Shown here one piece after another: positions 1 to 7,762 of a stretch of DNA of 53,451 nt. This stretch comes from Bdellovibrionaceae bacterium UBA2316 (GTDB taxonomy: Bacteria > Bdellovibrionota > Bdellovibrionia > Bdellovibrionales > Bdellovibrionaceae). Numbering within the stretch: the first letter of the stretch is position 1; every line of letters starts with the position of its first letter. Location: positions 39,790-93,240 of the forward strand of contig DDVI01000104.1 in the NCBI GenBank assembly GCA_002345205.1, in the 5' to 3' direction. The position numbers and the translations under genes are program-made. The notes beneath the pieces were generated by a model. That model saw only the letters and a list, made by a program, of their open reading frames with translations. It searched no databases and was not told where the DNA came from.

Positions 1-669
1 CGTTTTTAGGAACTGTAGATATCGGGTATACGTTTCAAGAGCATTATTAGTAATTTCATAATCTTTTTTGAACCATTCGTCGGGCTTAATAATATGTAAA
101 ATAAGCGCGTCGATGGAACGCTTTGGGGCTAAACGCAAATTCGTACGAAATGGAAATTTAGTAAAATTAACTTTGCTTAACTTGGAATAACTAGGTGTAA
201 CTTTAGCCAACACGTCAGCCTTCAAGTTTTCTGGCATAGAGCGAATAAGAGGGATGAGTGAGTTCACCAAAGAATCATCAAGAAGTGGCCCTCGCATAGC
301 GCGATCAATAAATTCAAACCATGTTGTTTTGTCGTACAACGCCAGCAAGACTATGCGGCGAAAGTCACGATGTCTCGATTTGTTTTTTAGGACTTGCTCT
401 AAGAGCGCCTCTTTTTGAACGGTCGATAATTTAATGAGCTGGTCGACTAGCGCTTGGGTTTGGGGATCCCCTTTAGGAAACGCTAACCAGTCGGTATCTT
501 TTTTCTTACTGTCATCTAGAGATTGAATTTTTTTTGCGAGTATCGTGACTTCAGATTGACCATAGTATAAAATACATGTCGATGCAGGACGTTGGGCGCT
601 CAGTCCATAGGCATAGATAAGTGTGCTAAACACACATAATGCTATGATTGTTAAACGCAAACGTACCAC
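1..669 (-). CDS. Secreted protein of unknown family, C-terminus beyond window
   Basis: An open frame of 223 codons runs from a GTG at 669 off the left edge without a stop. The GTG has a good AGGAAGG ribosome site a few bases upstream. The N-terminus is a signal peptide: Arg-rich start, hydrophobic stretch (about residues 5-20), then a small-residue region. The mature part is mostly helical and charged, with many Leu, Lys and Asp residues and HEAT-like spacing, but I recognise no family. Export is inferred; function is unknown. It is the last visible gene of a minus-strand run that also includes the lipoprotein at 888-1478. Confidence 0.7.
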   Translation of the reverse strand, partial: MVRLRLTIIALCVFSTLIYAYGLSAQRPASTCILYYGQSEVTILAKKIQSLDDSKKKDTDWLAFPKGDPQTQALVDQLIKLSTVQKEALLEQVLKNKSRHRDFRRIVLLALYDKTTWFEFIDRAMRGPLLDDSLVNSLIPLIRSMPENLKADVLAKVTPSYSKLSKVNFTKFPFRTNLRLAPKRSIDALILHIIKPDEWFKKDYEITNNALETYTRYLQFLKT

Positions 670-700
670 AAATACCTTCCTAATATCCAAATGGATACTT

Positions 701-841
701 TTAAAACACTAGGACGTTTTTAGGCGTCTTAGCGATAGCAATAGTCGGACAAAATTCGATAAAGACGCCGTTTAAATCAAATGAATTGATTTTTAGGTCG
801 CCTTTTAATGAATCCGTTTTGTCAAAATTTAATTTTGCCAA
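701..841 (-). other. Possible small ORF or gene remnant
   Basis: A 46-codon frame lies between two minus-strand genes. Its translation looks protein-like (charged first half, then a hydrophobic segment ending FIEFCPTIAIAKTP), but no ATG is present. The only start is a TTG at 841 with no clear ribosome site, and the frame stays open upstream to a stop at 872-874. It may be the tail of a decayed gene. Weakly supported. Confidence 0.2.
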
Positions 842-887
842 ACTAATGCCATTAGGAAGAGAACGTTTAGCCTATGTTTTTGGTGGT

Positions 888-1478
888 TTAGTCGTCGCGT
901 CTTTTTAATTCGTATATAAACCGGTCGCTCGTTTGGCAGATTTCAAGATCTTTTTCTGAACGTCCGACCGTACGATACAAATACAACATTCCATTTTTAC
1001 TTTCGATCGAAAGTTCCCCAACAGGAATAATATATTTGAATACGTCACTGGCTAAAATTTCCTTTTTCTTGGTTTCGCAAACTTCAGATGTTGTTGCACC
1101 TGGCTTTACAGTATCTGGATTAGAAATTTGAACCCAATGGCCTTCTTTCGCCCACTGTTGCGTTATTGAGTATGTACAGGCTGCTGCACTAGCTCCTTGT
1201 CCACTGGTGAAGGTCGATGTTACCTCAGGGCCTTGAATTTCACTTAGTAATAAAGCTAGCTTGGTGGGGCTTGAATCGCTGTTTAAATTTGAATTAATAA
1301 AATCAGCCAAAGTTCCCGTCGCGCCATTTGGACAGGCAATACGGCTGAGTGTCCATGTACCTTTGAATGCGGCAGGGATTTTATTGCTGTTATTCGCTCC
1401 AGAGTCTGTGGGAGTCGTAGAGCATGCGATAAAACCAAATGCCAATAGGGATATAAAAATAAATTGATACTGAGTCAT
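888..1478 (-). CDS. Small lipoprotein of unknown function
   Basis: The 196-residue product starts with a lipoprotein signal: a hydrophobic run followed by the lipobox FIAC, with Cys19 as the predicted lipidated residue and a Ser/Thr-rich linker after it. The body contains FKGTWTLSRIACPNG, similar in style to lipocalin-like periplasmic domains that begin with a GTW motif. That similarity is only suggestive. Several Cys residues could form disulphides. It is divergent from the TIGR02147 regulator gene downstream on the plus strand, so the two may share a promoter region. Confidence 0.7.
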   Translation of the reverse strand: MTQYQFIFISLLAFGFIACSTTPTDSGANNSNKIPAAFKGTWTLSRIACPNGATGTLADFINSNLNSDSSPTKLALLLSEIQGPEVTSTFTSGQGASAAACTYSITQQWAKEGHWVQISNPDTVKPGATTSEVCETKKKEILASDVFKYIIPVGELSIESKNGMLYLYRTVGRSEKDLEICQTSDRFIYELKRRDD

Positions 1479-1672
1479 AGTCCTACCTTTTATCTGAATC
1501 CTATTTTAGGAGTGAAATGCGCCCTATATCAAGAAGCAACATCTGTAAGAAATCAGATTTATGTCTTCCTGCGGCGATGCCGTTACATAAATTCCCAGGT
1601 CCTGTTTTCCACCAGAAAACATCAGCAATCATTTTGTTTGACTCAATATCCATCTGCTTCCATCGTTTGAAT

Positions 1673-2428
1673 ATGGATTCAATGCCCAGTGTTTTACTTC
1701 AGTATATTAACGAGAAGAAAAAGAAAAATTCGCGGTACTCCTTGCGATCCTTAGCGAAAGGGATCGAAATCAGTCCGTCTCAGTTATCAAGTATAATTAA
1801 CAAAAGGAAAAAGCTATCTCCCAAGCAGGCAATTAAAATCATTCAGAAATTGAATCTGACAGAACAGGAAAGTCTGGAGTTGCTGTCGGATATTCATCCT
1901 GAACTGAAAAATGCCCTAAATAGAAAAATGGAATTAAGACAATTAAGCTCCGACGAGTTTGCATTAATTTCTAATTGGATTCATTTCGCTATACTTAGCC
2001 TTAGTTACTTTAAAGACAATAAAGCGTCGTGTTCTTGGATTGCAAATCAGTTAGGCGTATCAGAAGTTGAAATTGAACCAGCGTTTCGTCGATTGGAAAA
2101 ATTGGGCCTGGTGGAAATACGTGGACTTAAATTTTGCCAGACATCTAAGCCTTTAACTACGACGACCGATGTACCGTCAGAGGCGATTCGATCCCATCAT
2201 CGACAGAATTTGCAGAAAGCTTTGATCGTTTTAGATAAAGTTCCCGTTTGGGAACGGGAGTTCTCATCCATTACGTTGCCCATTGATTTTAAGGATATGC
2301 AGAAAGCTAAAGACATGATTAATGACTTCAAAAAGAAACTCTATAGAGAGCTTAAGTGTGACGATCCGACGGATGTATACACGTTATCTTTACAATTTTT
2401 CCCATTTACCAATCCAGAAGCAAAGTAA
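1673..2428 (+). CDS. TIGR02147-family (DUF4423) putative regulator
   Basis: The protein matches the TIGR02147 family common in Bdellovibrio and Fibrobacter. It has an N-terminal helix-turn-helix-like part (YSLRSLAKGIEISPSQLSS, then KRKKLSP), a central winged-helix-like part, and the typical C-terminal segment with HHRQNLQKAL, REFSSITLPI and a closing LSLQFFP. The open frame extends to 1517, but those 52 extra residues do not resemble the family, so I place the start at the ATG at 1673 (251 aa). The next gene, 9 bp downstream, is a secreted protein. Such pairs recur in these bacteria, and the regulator may control or sense its partner. DNA binding is inferred. Confidence 0.75.
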   Translation: MDSMPSVLLQYINEKKKKNSRYSLRSLAKGIEISPSQLSSIINKRKKLSPKQAIKIIQKLNLTEQESLELLSDIHPELKNALNRKMELRQLSSDEFALISNWIHFAILSLSYFKDNKASCSWIANQLGVSEVEIEPAFRRLEKLGLVEIRGLKFCQTSKPLTTTTDVPSEAIRSHHRQNLQKALIVLDKVPVWEREFSSITLPIDFKDMQKAKDMINDFKKKLYRELKCDDPTDVYTLSLQFFPFTNPEAK

Positions 2429-2437
2429 GGTAAGTTT

Positions 2438-3124
2438 ATGAAAATTCAGTTTTTAATTTTATCGTTTCTTGTCGCGTTTTCAAGTCAGGCTCAGAACTTG
2501 GTAGGCAATGGAGGAGATGTTATTGCCAGTGAATTTAATTCTATTGCGCGAACAGCTGTTTATTTTTTGAAGTTAAGACCTTTGCCAACAGATGATCAAG
2601 CGTTGATTTTAAAAATCGAACAAAAGATTGAATTTACTCTGGTGGAATCTGTGACCGACTCCTTAATTTTAAATGGTCGAGAAGTAGATGCGATTAACTA
2701 CCCAACTCTAAACCATATTAAAATCAGTCGCAAACGTTGGGAGCAGGTCAGACTACGTAATCCCTCAGAACGCGCAATGATCGTTTTGCATGAGTACATT
2801 TGGATTGCGGGTACGGATGACTCTGCCTATGCGACATCATCGCGTTTGGTAAAAGAAATTGCGATGAGTTTAGATCAAAACTCGGTTTCGACAGAAAATT
2901 ACCAAGTGGTTCTGGGTGAGTTCTATGCGGAATTAAATTTATTTCGAGCCGATATTTTAGGGATGCAGGCCTTGGGATCGGTTGATTTCTATTCCTACTG
3001 CTACGCCGCTGGCTTGTTAAAGGTTCATACTGATCGCGTCAGTCAGTTGTTAGGTGTTTTGAAGTCCTCGGACGCTGTTAAATATTTAATGATGATTACC
3101 CAGTTTCCTGAGTCTGAACTGTAG
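2438..3124 (+). CDS. Secreted GNGGD-motif protein
   Basis: The 228-residue product has a clear signal peptide ending near residue 18 (SSQA). It is followed by the LVGNGGDVI motif seen in a family of secreted Bdellovibrio proteins. A second conserved-looking element is LHEYIWIAGTDDSAYATSS, similar to the HEY...DD.Y..S element of that family; the His and Glu could bind metal, but this is unproven. The gene follows the TIGR02147 gene by 9 bp and has a weak GGTAAG ribosome site, so the two are probably co-transcribed. Function is unknown. Confidence 0.7.
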   Translation: MKIQFLILSFLVAFSSQAQNLVGNGGDVIASEFNSIARTAVYFLKLRPLPTDDQALILKIEQKIEFTLVESVTDSLILNGREVDAINYPTLNHIKISRKRWEQVRLRNPSERAMIVLHEYIWIAGTDDSAYATSSRLVKEIAMSLDQNSVSTENYQVVLGEFYAELNLFRADILGMQALGSVDFYSYCYAAGLLKVHTDRVSQLLGVLKSSDAVKYLMMITQFPESEL

Positions 3125-3291
3125 TGAGACATACAGAAAGTGTTCGCAAATTGAAAACATGTTGCCGACATTGTTTATTTTTAGTGTGAAGAATTAGACA
3201 GTTAGGTAGAGTTCAAGCTGATACTTGGTTTATCAAGGCCCTATTTAGTTTCGCCGTTTTTCCAACGATACTATTTGAGGTGGGGGATTTA

Positions 3292-4383
3292 ATGAATACT
3301 ACTAAACGTATTGGGATTAAACGTGTGACGGTTGTTATTAGCTTTTCTCTTTTTTTAATGGCCTTTCAAAATTGTGGCAACGTGAACTTTTCAACTCAAG
3401 ACACTGAAACGCCCTCGGCGGTGGCCGGTGTGATACCGCCCAGTGCGGACGCACCTAGTAATAGCGTTCAATTTGAAATTCCAGATCAGCCGTATGAAAA
3501 ACTTTCGGAAAGTTCATTTTTTAAGCTCGCGGACAAAACCGCCGTAAACACTTTGACCTACGTAAATTTTAAGCTCTATTCGCCTCAGTATCCACTATAC
3601 AGTGATGGTGCAAGCAAACGACGCTGGGTTTACGTACCAGAGGGTACGGCAATCGATAACAGTGATCCGGATAGTTGGGTTTTTCCGAAGGGGACGATTC
3701 TATTTAAGGAGTTTTCGGTAGGTGGTAAAAAAATTGAAACTCGTGTTTTCGAAAAAATAACGAACCAAAGCGGTTTTTCAGCGTGGCGGGCGTCTGTTTA
3801 TGTCTGGCTAGCGAATCAGCTAGATGCTGATTTGTTAAAAGTCGACAATTCTTATAGTCAGACCGATATTGAAATGTTGCCTTATCAAGCCAATGTAGTT
3901 GGGTCCCAATATCGAATGGTGACGATGACCCAATGTCAGACTTGCCATGCAACGGTTAAAGATGTGTCTCAAGGGTTTAGCTATTTACAATTGTCGGATG
4001 CTTCTAAGTCTATCAATGTATTTAAGTTGGATAAGCTGGGGTACTTTTCAAATTCAATCAATCGTTTAGATAGTATTCCCGGGACGGAAATGGAGCGGGC
4101 GGCAATTGGTTATATTCAATCTAACTGCGCGACCTGCCATAGCGGTGTTGGCCCGGGACCTCATAATTTTAGACATAAATCGACGAGTCAGACACTGGCT
4201 GAAGAACCGTTAATCAAAGCAATTGGCGCCAGTTCTGGGTTAGTTACATTTGGAGCGCCATTAAATTCACGCCTATACAATCGAATGGCTAATAAATCGA
4301 TGCCTCGAGTGACTTTATTTACTCAGGACAGTGCCGGTTTGAAACTGCTTGAAGATTGGATCACAAATTCTGTGATGCCTTAA
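3292..4383 (+). CDS. Di-haem c-type cytochrome lipoprotein (SO2930/HNE_0200-like)
   Basis: The protein has a signal sequence with a lipobox-like Cys (FQNCG) and two haem c motifs, CQTCH (about residues 215-219) and CATCH (about 279-283). The segment FKLYSPQYPLYSDGASKRRW followed by FPKGTILFKEF matches the family known as SO2930 di-haem cytochrome / TIGR03806 HNE_0200 proteins. It probably sits in the periplasm or outer membrane and transfers electrons. Its partner is not visible. I chose the ATG at 3292 because the strong GAGGTGGGGG ribosome site fits it; an in-frame GTG at 3280 lies inside that site. Confidence 0.75.
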   Translation: MNTTKRIGIKRVTVVISFSLFLMAFQNCGNVNFSTQDTETPSAVAGVIPPSADAPSNSVQFEIPDQPYEKLSESSFFKLADKTAVNTLTYVNFKLYSPQYPLYSDGASKRRWVYVPEGTAIDNSDPDSWVFPKGTILFKEFSVGGKKIETRVFEKITNQSGFSAWRASVYVWLANQLDADLLKVDNSYSQTDIEMLPYQANVVGSQYRMVTMTQCQTCHATVKDVSQGFSYLQLSDASKSINVFKLDKLGYFSNSINRLDSIPGTEMERAAIGYIQSNCATCHSGVGPGPHNFRHKSTSQTLAEEPLIKAIGASSGLVTFGAPLNSRLYNRMANKSMPRVTLFTQDSAGLKLLEDWITNSVMP

Positions 4384-4589
4384 TGTCACAGAAGAAATAT
4401 TAAGCAAAAACTCGATGTTTGATAAAGCACATGAATTGAAATTTATTTAGAGGCGTCTTCACAAGCTGTTTACTTGTGTTCAGTATTCATGTAAGTACTC
4501 GCGTACAAAATTTTTTCGTCTTTCAATGTGGCCTTCAAGTTGCTCTCTAAATTTGCTGTGAACAGTTGTTGAAGAATGGATGGCTTAAT

Positions 4590-5852
4590 ATGCGTACTGT
4601 ACTTGCTCTAGTTGTTTTTTCCCTATTCAGTGGACTCTTTCCCCAAAATGTAGCCCGGGCTCATGCGGTGTCAGCCGAAGAATACCAGTTTCCTTTTCAT
4701 GATCCATGGATTGCTTCGATATGTTCGGCAGCCGTGATGTTCAAAGGTGGCATGGCTGAGCGTCTTCAGCTCGAGGTGCGACCAGAACGTCGGACGGTTA
4801 AGTTTTTAGAAAACCGCAACAAGGTGATCTTTAATTTGTTTGAACAAAAGGGTAGGTTGGCTCCCCTGGTTTTTGTTCTGGGGGGAACCGGGGCGACAGC
4901 GTCTTCGGCTGGCGCGATGAATACGGCTCAACAAATGTTTGATTTAGGCTACCACGTGGTGACGTTGCCAAGTTCGATGAATTATCAATATGCCATCAGT
5001 ATTAGTGGAACGGGTGCACCTGGCTACGTTCCAAACGACAAAAAGGAATACTATAACTTATTGCAAGTTGTTACTAACCACTTAGTTCAGGCTAAAAGCC
5101 TTCAGATCGAAAACTACTCAATTATAGGGTATTCGCTGGGCGGGCTAATGGCTGCATTCTTGGTGGACGAAGATTCACAAAAACAAGTATTCAATTTTAA
5201 AAAATTAGTGATGATTAATCCAACAGTGGATATCGGTTACGCGATCGACGTTTTAGATAATGCTTACGATGCCGGCGCACGCATTTCTGAAAGTCGTAAA
5301 GAATTTATTAATTCGTATGTATTTAGCGTAGGTAGTGATGTTTTAGATCATGGTTTCGATATCGAAAAAATTTTAAATGCCATAGGGACTTTGAATTTAA
5401 CCATGGATGAACGTCAGTGGTTGGTGGGGTATAATTTCCGTAAAGACCTTGGTGACGTAGTGTTGGCAAGTCAGCAGATCAATGATTTAAATATACTTAA
5501 ATCGAAAATAGGTCGTTTTGAAATGAATGAACGTCTAGAGGAAGCGCGTTCCATTAGTTTTAATCAATATATGCGTGAAATTGTGTTCCCCGGTCTAACT
5601 ATAGATAATAGTTCATTAAAAAATCTAGTGCAGCAATCGAGCTTATTCTCACTAGAGGGATTACGTAATAACCCAATTGTTTACATTTTTACGAATGCCG
5701 ATGACTATATCCATCGACAAGAAGACATACAGTTTATGAGTGATTTCGTCGGTGAGAATAATTTTTATTTATATCCTCATGGCGGCCATGTTGGAAATTT
5801 ATGGTATCCTAAAAATCGTTCCGATTTAGAATCGGTAATGAGATTTAAATAG
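4590..5852 (+). CDS. Secreted alpha/beta hydrolase
   Basis: An ATG at 4590 begins a signal peptide (MRTVLALVVFSLF..., cleavage near ARAHA), which is why I prefer it to a TTG at 4566. The 420-residue protein has the nucleophile elbow GYSLGG (Ser at about residue 182), an oxyanion-type loop VFVLGGTGATAS, and a late Asp and His (NADDYIHR and HGGHVGN), which together suggest a serine hydrolase triad. The substrate cannot be told. It stands alone between the cytochrome lipoprotein and purT. Confidence 0.75.
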   Translation: MRTVLALVVFSLFSGLFPQNVARAHAVSAEEYQFPFHDPWIASICSAAVMFKGGMAERLQLEVRPERRTVKFLENRNKVIFNLFEQKGRLAPLVFVLGGTGATASSAGAMNTAQQMFDLGYHVVTLPSSMNYQYAISISGTGAPGYVPNDKKEYYNLLQVVTNHLVQAKSLQIENYSIIGYSLGGLMAAFLVDEDSQKQVFNFKKLVMINPTVDIGYAIDVLDNAYDAGARISESRKEFINSYVFSVGSDVLDHGFDIEKILNAIGTLNLTMDERQWLVGYNFRKDLGDVVLASQQINDLNILKSKIGRFEMNERLEEARSISFNQYMREIVFPGLTIDNSSLKNLVQQSSLFSLEGLRNNPIVYIFTNADDYIHRQEDIQFMSDFVGENNFYLYPHGGHVGNLWYPKNRSDLESVMRFK

Positions 5853-5890
5853 ACGATGCAACCAGACCAGACGGTCTCGCGATTGTCTTG

Positions 5891-5917
5891 AGCTCGGTTT
5901 TAGAATAAAACTGAGCT
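5891..5917 (+). promoter_or_regulatory. Hairpin abutting the purT start codon
   Basis: A 12-bp stem (AGCTCGGTTTTA paired with TAAAACTGAGCT, one G-U pair) with a GAA loop ends at the base just before the purT ATG at 5918. It covers the place where a ribosome site should be, and no other Shine-Dalgarno sequence is visible. It may control purT translation. It has no U-tract, so it is not a standard terminator. Confidence 0.5.
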
Positions 5918-7087
5918 ATGAAAAAATCTAAAATTAAAATAATGCTGTTGGGCTCTGGCGAGTTAGGTAAAGAATTTGTAATATCAGCTCAACGGTTAGG
6001 TTTGCATTTAATCGCGGTTGATAGTTACTCTGGCGCTCCCGCGATGCATGTCGCCGACGAGTTTGAAGTTATAGACATGCTGAATGCAAATGAATTGGAT
6101 CGCATTGTTCGAAAACACCAGCCTTCTATAATAGTCCCTGAAATTGAAGCCATCCGGACTGAAAAATTAAAAGAATTTGAATCCCGTGGTATTCAAGTCG
6201 TACCGACGGCGAAGGCAACTCATTTAACAATGAATCGCGATGCCATTCGTGATGTTGCGGCTCGTGAACTAAAACTTAAAACCGCAAAGTTCTTGTACGC
6301 GGAATCATATGAAGAGTTATTTGCTGCGAGTAAAAAGATTGGATTTCCAAATGTCGTCAAACCGGTAATGTCATCTTCGGGAAAAGGACAATCCGTCGCA
6401 CGTAACGAAAAAGACGTTTTAAAATCCTGGGATTACGCCGTAGCGGGTATGCGTGGAGATAAAAAGAAGGTTATTGTTGAAGAATTTATTAACTTTGAAT
6501 CTGAAATTACGCTTTTAACCGTAAAACAAAAAAATGGGCCTACTGTATTTGTGGACCCGATTGGTCACCGGCAAGAGCGGGGTGATTATCAAGAATCGTG
6601 GATGCCCGCACGGATTTCGCCGGCACAATTGAAGAAAGCTCAGCGGATGGCCAGGAAAGTTACGGATTATTTAGGTGGTTCTGGTTTATTCGGTGTGGAA
6701 TTTTTCTTAACAAAAACAGAGGTATATTTTTCCGAATTGTCGCCACGGCCACATGACACAGGGATGGTGACACTGGCATCGCAAAATTTATCTGAATTTG
6801 ATTTACATGTTCGTGCTATTTTAGGACTTCCTATTACTGAGATTCTTTACCTAGGACCGACAGCATCGGCAGTGATACTGGCCGACAGAGTTTCTGATGC
6901 GTTTGAATTCACTGGAATCGAAAAAGCATTACAGATTAAAACTTCAGATGTTAGGATCTTTGGTAAACCTACGACGCGCACGTATCGTCGTATGGGCGTC
7001 GCACTTGCGCGTGGAAAAACAACGAACGAAGCCAGAAAGAAAGCTCAGCAGGTAGCCAGCAAAGTAAAAATCAAATACGGTGATTAA
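5918..7087 (+). CDS. purT: Formate-dependent phosphoribosylglycinamide formyltransferase
   Basis: The 389-residue protein matches PurT in length and layout. PurT is an ATP-grasp enzyme that makes formyl-GAR from GAR, formate and ATP in purine synthesis. The N-terminal nucleotide-binding part has LLGSGELGKEF. The central ATP-grasp has FPNVVKPVMSSSGKGQS and a VVEEF-type loop, here VIVEEFI. The ESWMPARIS region, GLFGVEFFL and SELSPRPHDTGMVTL are all diagnostic. It is cytoplasmic. It converges with a small zinc-ribbon gene whose stop overlaps its own. A hairpin directly precedes the start. Confidence 0.95.
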   Translation: MKKSKIKIMLLGSGELGKEFVISAQRLGLHLIAVDSYSGAPAMHVADEFEVIDMLNANELDRIVRKHQPSIIVPEIEAIRTEKLKEFESRGIQVVPTAKATHLTMNRDAIRDVAARELKLKTAKFLYAESYEELFAASKKIGFPNVVKPVMSSSGKGQSVARNEKDVLKSWDYAVAGMRGDKKKVIVEEFINFESEITLLTVKQKNGPTVFVDPIGHRQERGDYQESWMPARISPAQLKKAQRMARKVTDYLGGSGLFGVEFFLTKTEVYFSELSPRPHDTGMVTLASQNLSEFDLHVRAILGLPITEILYLGPTASAVILADRVSDAFEFTGIEKALQIKTSDVRIFGKPTTRTYRRMGVALARGKTTNEARKKAQQVASKVKIKYGD

Positions 7088-7284
7088 CGTTTGTAGATGT
7101 GAATGCCTTCTACTTTGATGGGCATGGACGACTTAAATGAGTGTTCGCGTTTGCAATTAGGGCAGTTGAATTCTTCTTTTTCGTTCGATCCGTGTTGGCG
7201 AATAAAGACGACTTCGATTTGTTCTCCGCATTTACAGTTTAAATAAACGGATTCCTTTGACGGAAAACGCGATTTCTTGTTCAT
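7084..7284 (-). CDS. Small zinc-ribbon-like protein
   Basis: The 66-residue product carries two Cys pairs, CKCGE near residue 17 and CPNC near residue 41, which are spaced to bind one zinc as a ribbon. The rest is basic and short, with no signal peptide. A cytoplasmic nucleic-acid or protein-binding role is possible but unproven. It overlaps the purT stop tail-to-tail by 4 bp. Its upstream side faces the intergenic region with the strong 20-bp inverted repeat. Confidence 0.6.
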   Translation of the reverse strand: MNKKSRFPSKESVYLNCKCGEQIEVVFIRQHGSNEKEEFNCPNCKREHSFKSSMPIKVEGIHIYKR

Positions 7285-7359
7285 GTTTGCCCTCGTAGTA
7301 CCAATCTGTGCCGGTTGGCAAAATCGGTCAAAACAAGGAATTTTTATCAGATCTTTAGT

Positions 7360-7430
7360 CTGAGAACTGCCCCCTTAGCCTGCGGCTGGGGATCAAATAA
7401 GCCCAGCCGCAGGCTAAGGGGCCAGTTCAG
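7360..7430. repeat. Strong GC-rich inverted repeat in a divergent intergenic region
   Basis: Two arms of 20 bases pair perfectly (7371-7390 and 7402-7421; core TTAGCCTGCGGCTGGG) around an 11-nt loop. Imperfect pairing of CTGA...AACTG outside extends the stem to about 30 bp. The arms are clearly more GC-rich than their surroundings. The flanking genes diverge, so a terminator is not expected here and no T-tract adjoins the 3' arm closely. It could be a REP-like dispersed palindrome, an RNA structure or an operator. Confidence 0.75.
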
Positions 7431-7492
7431 TACTTTTTACAGCATTTTTTCGCTATCCTTGTGGAAATATTCAATAAACGGTAAAACTTGCC

Positions 7493-7762
7493 ATGCAAGA
7501 AATCGATAAAATCCGTTCCGAGATCGATCAAATTCATGGCGATTTAGCGACCCTTTTTCAACGTCGTCTGACATTGACTAAAAAAATTTGGGAAATCAAA
7601 AAAAACAATCAATTATCTTTCTTTGATCAGAAACGTGAAAACGATATTATACATCGTTTTGATTCATCAATTTCAGACGTCGATGAACGAATGGCCGTGC
7701 AGAATTTTTTTAAATCTATCTTGAGTGAATCCAAGAAATATCTAGAGGTAAAACTAAAATGA
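7493..7762 (+). CDS. Chorismate mutase, AroQ type
   Basis: This 89-residue stand-alone protein has the AroQ-fold pattern: IDKIRSEIDQIHGDL, an Arg-rich LFQRRLTLTKKI helix, the Lys of EIKK, and the conserved RE pair (QKRENDIIHRF). Chorismate mutases turn chorismate into prephenate in the cytoplasm. The stop overlaps the start of the U32 gene by 4 bp (ATGA), implying translational coupling. U32 RNA hydroxylases are known to need prephenate, so this gene may supply it. AroQ-fold proteins can lose activity, but the Arg and Lys positions are kept here. Confidence 0.8.
   Translation: MQEIDKIRSEIDQIHGDLATLFQRRLTLTKKIWEIKKNNQLSFFDQKRENDIIHRFDSSISDVDERMAVQNFFKSILSESKKYLEVKLK

Noticed and set aside
1517..1672. 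N-terminal extension of the TIGR02147 protein
   Set aside because: The extra 52 residues are Cys-rich and unlike the family, and no ribosome site is visible before 1517.
4460..4478. CACAAG...CTTGTG hairpin after the di-haem cytochrome gene
   Set aside because: Only six base pairs, 75 bp past the stop and without a T-tract; not enough for a terminator or operator call.
7315..7509. ORF across the strong inverted repeat
   Set aside because: Its translation is set by the palindrome and overlaps the chorismate mutase start; no ribosome site.
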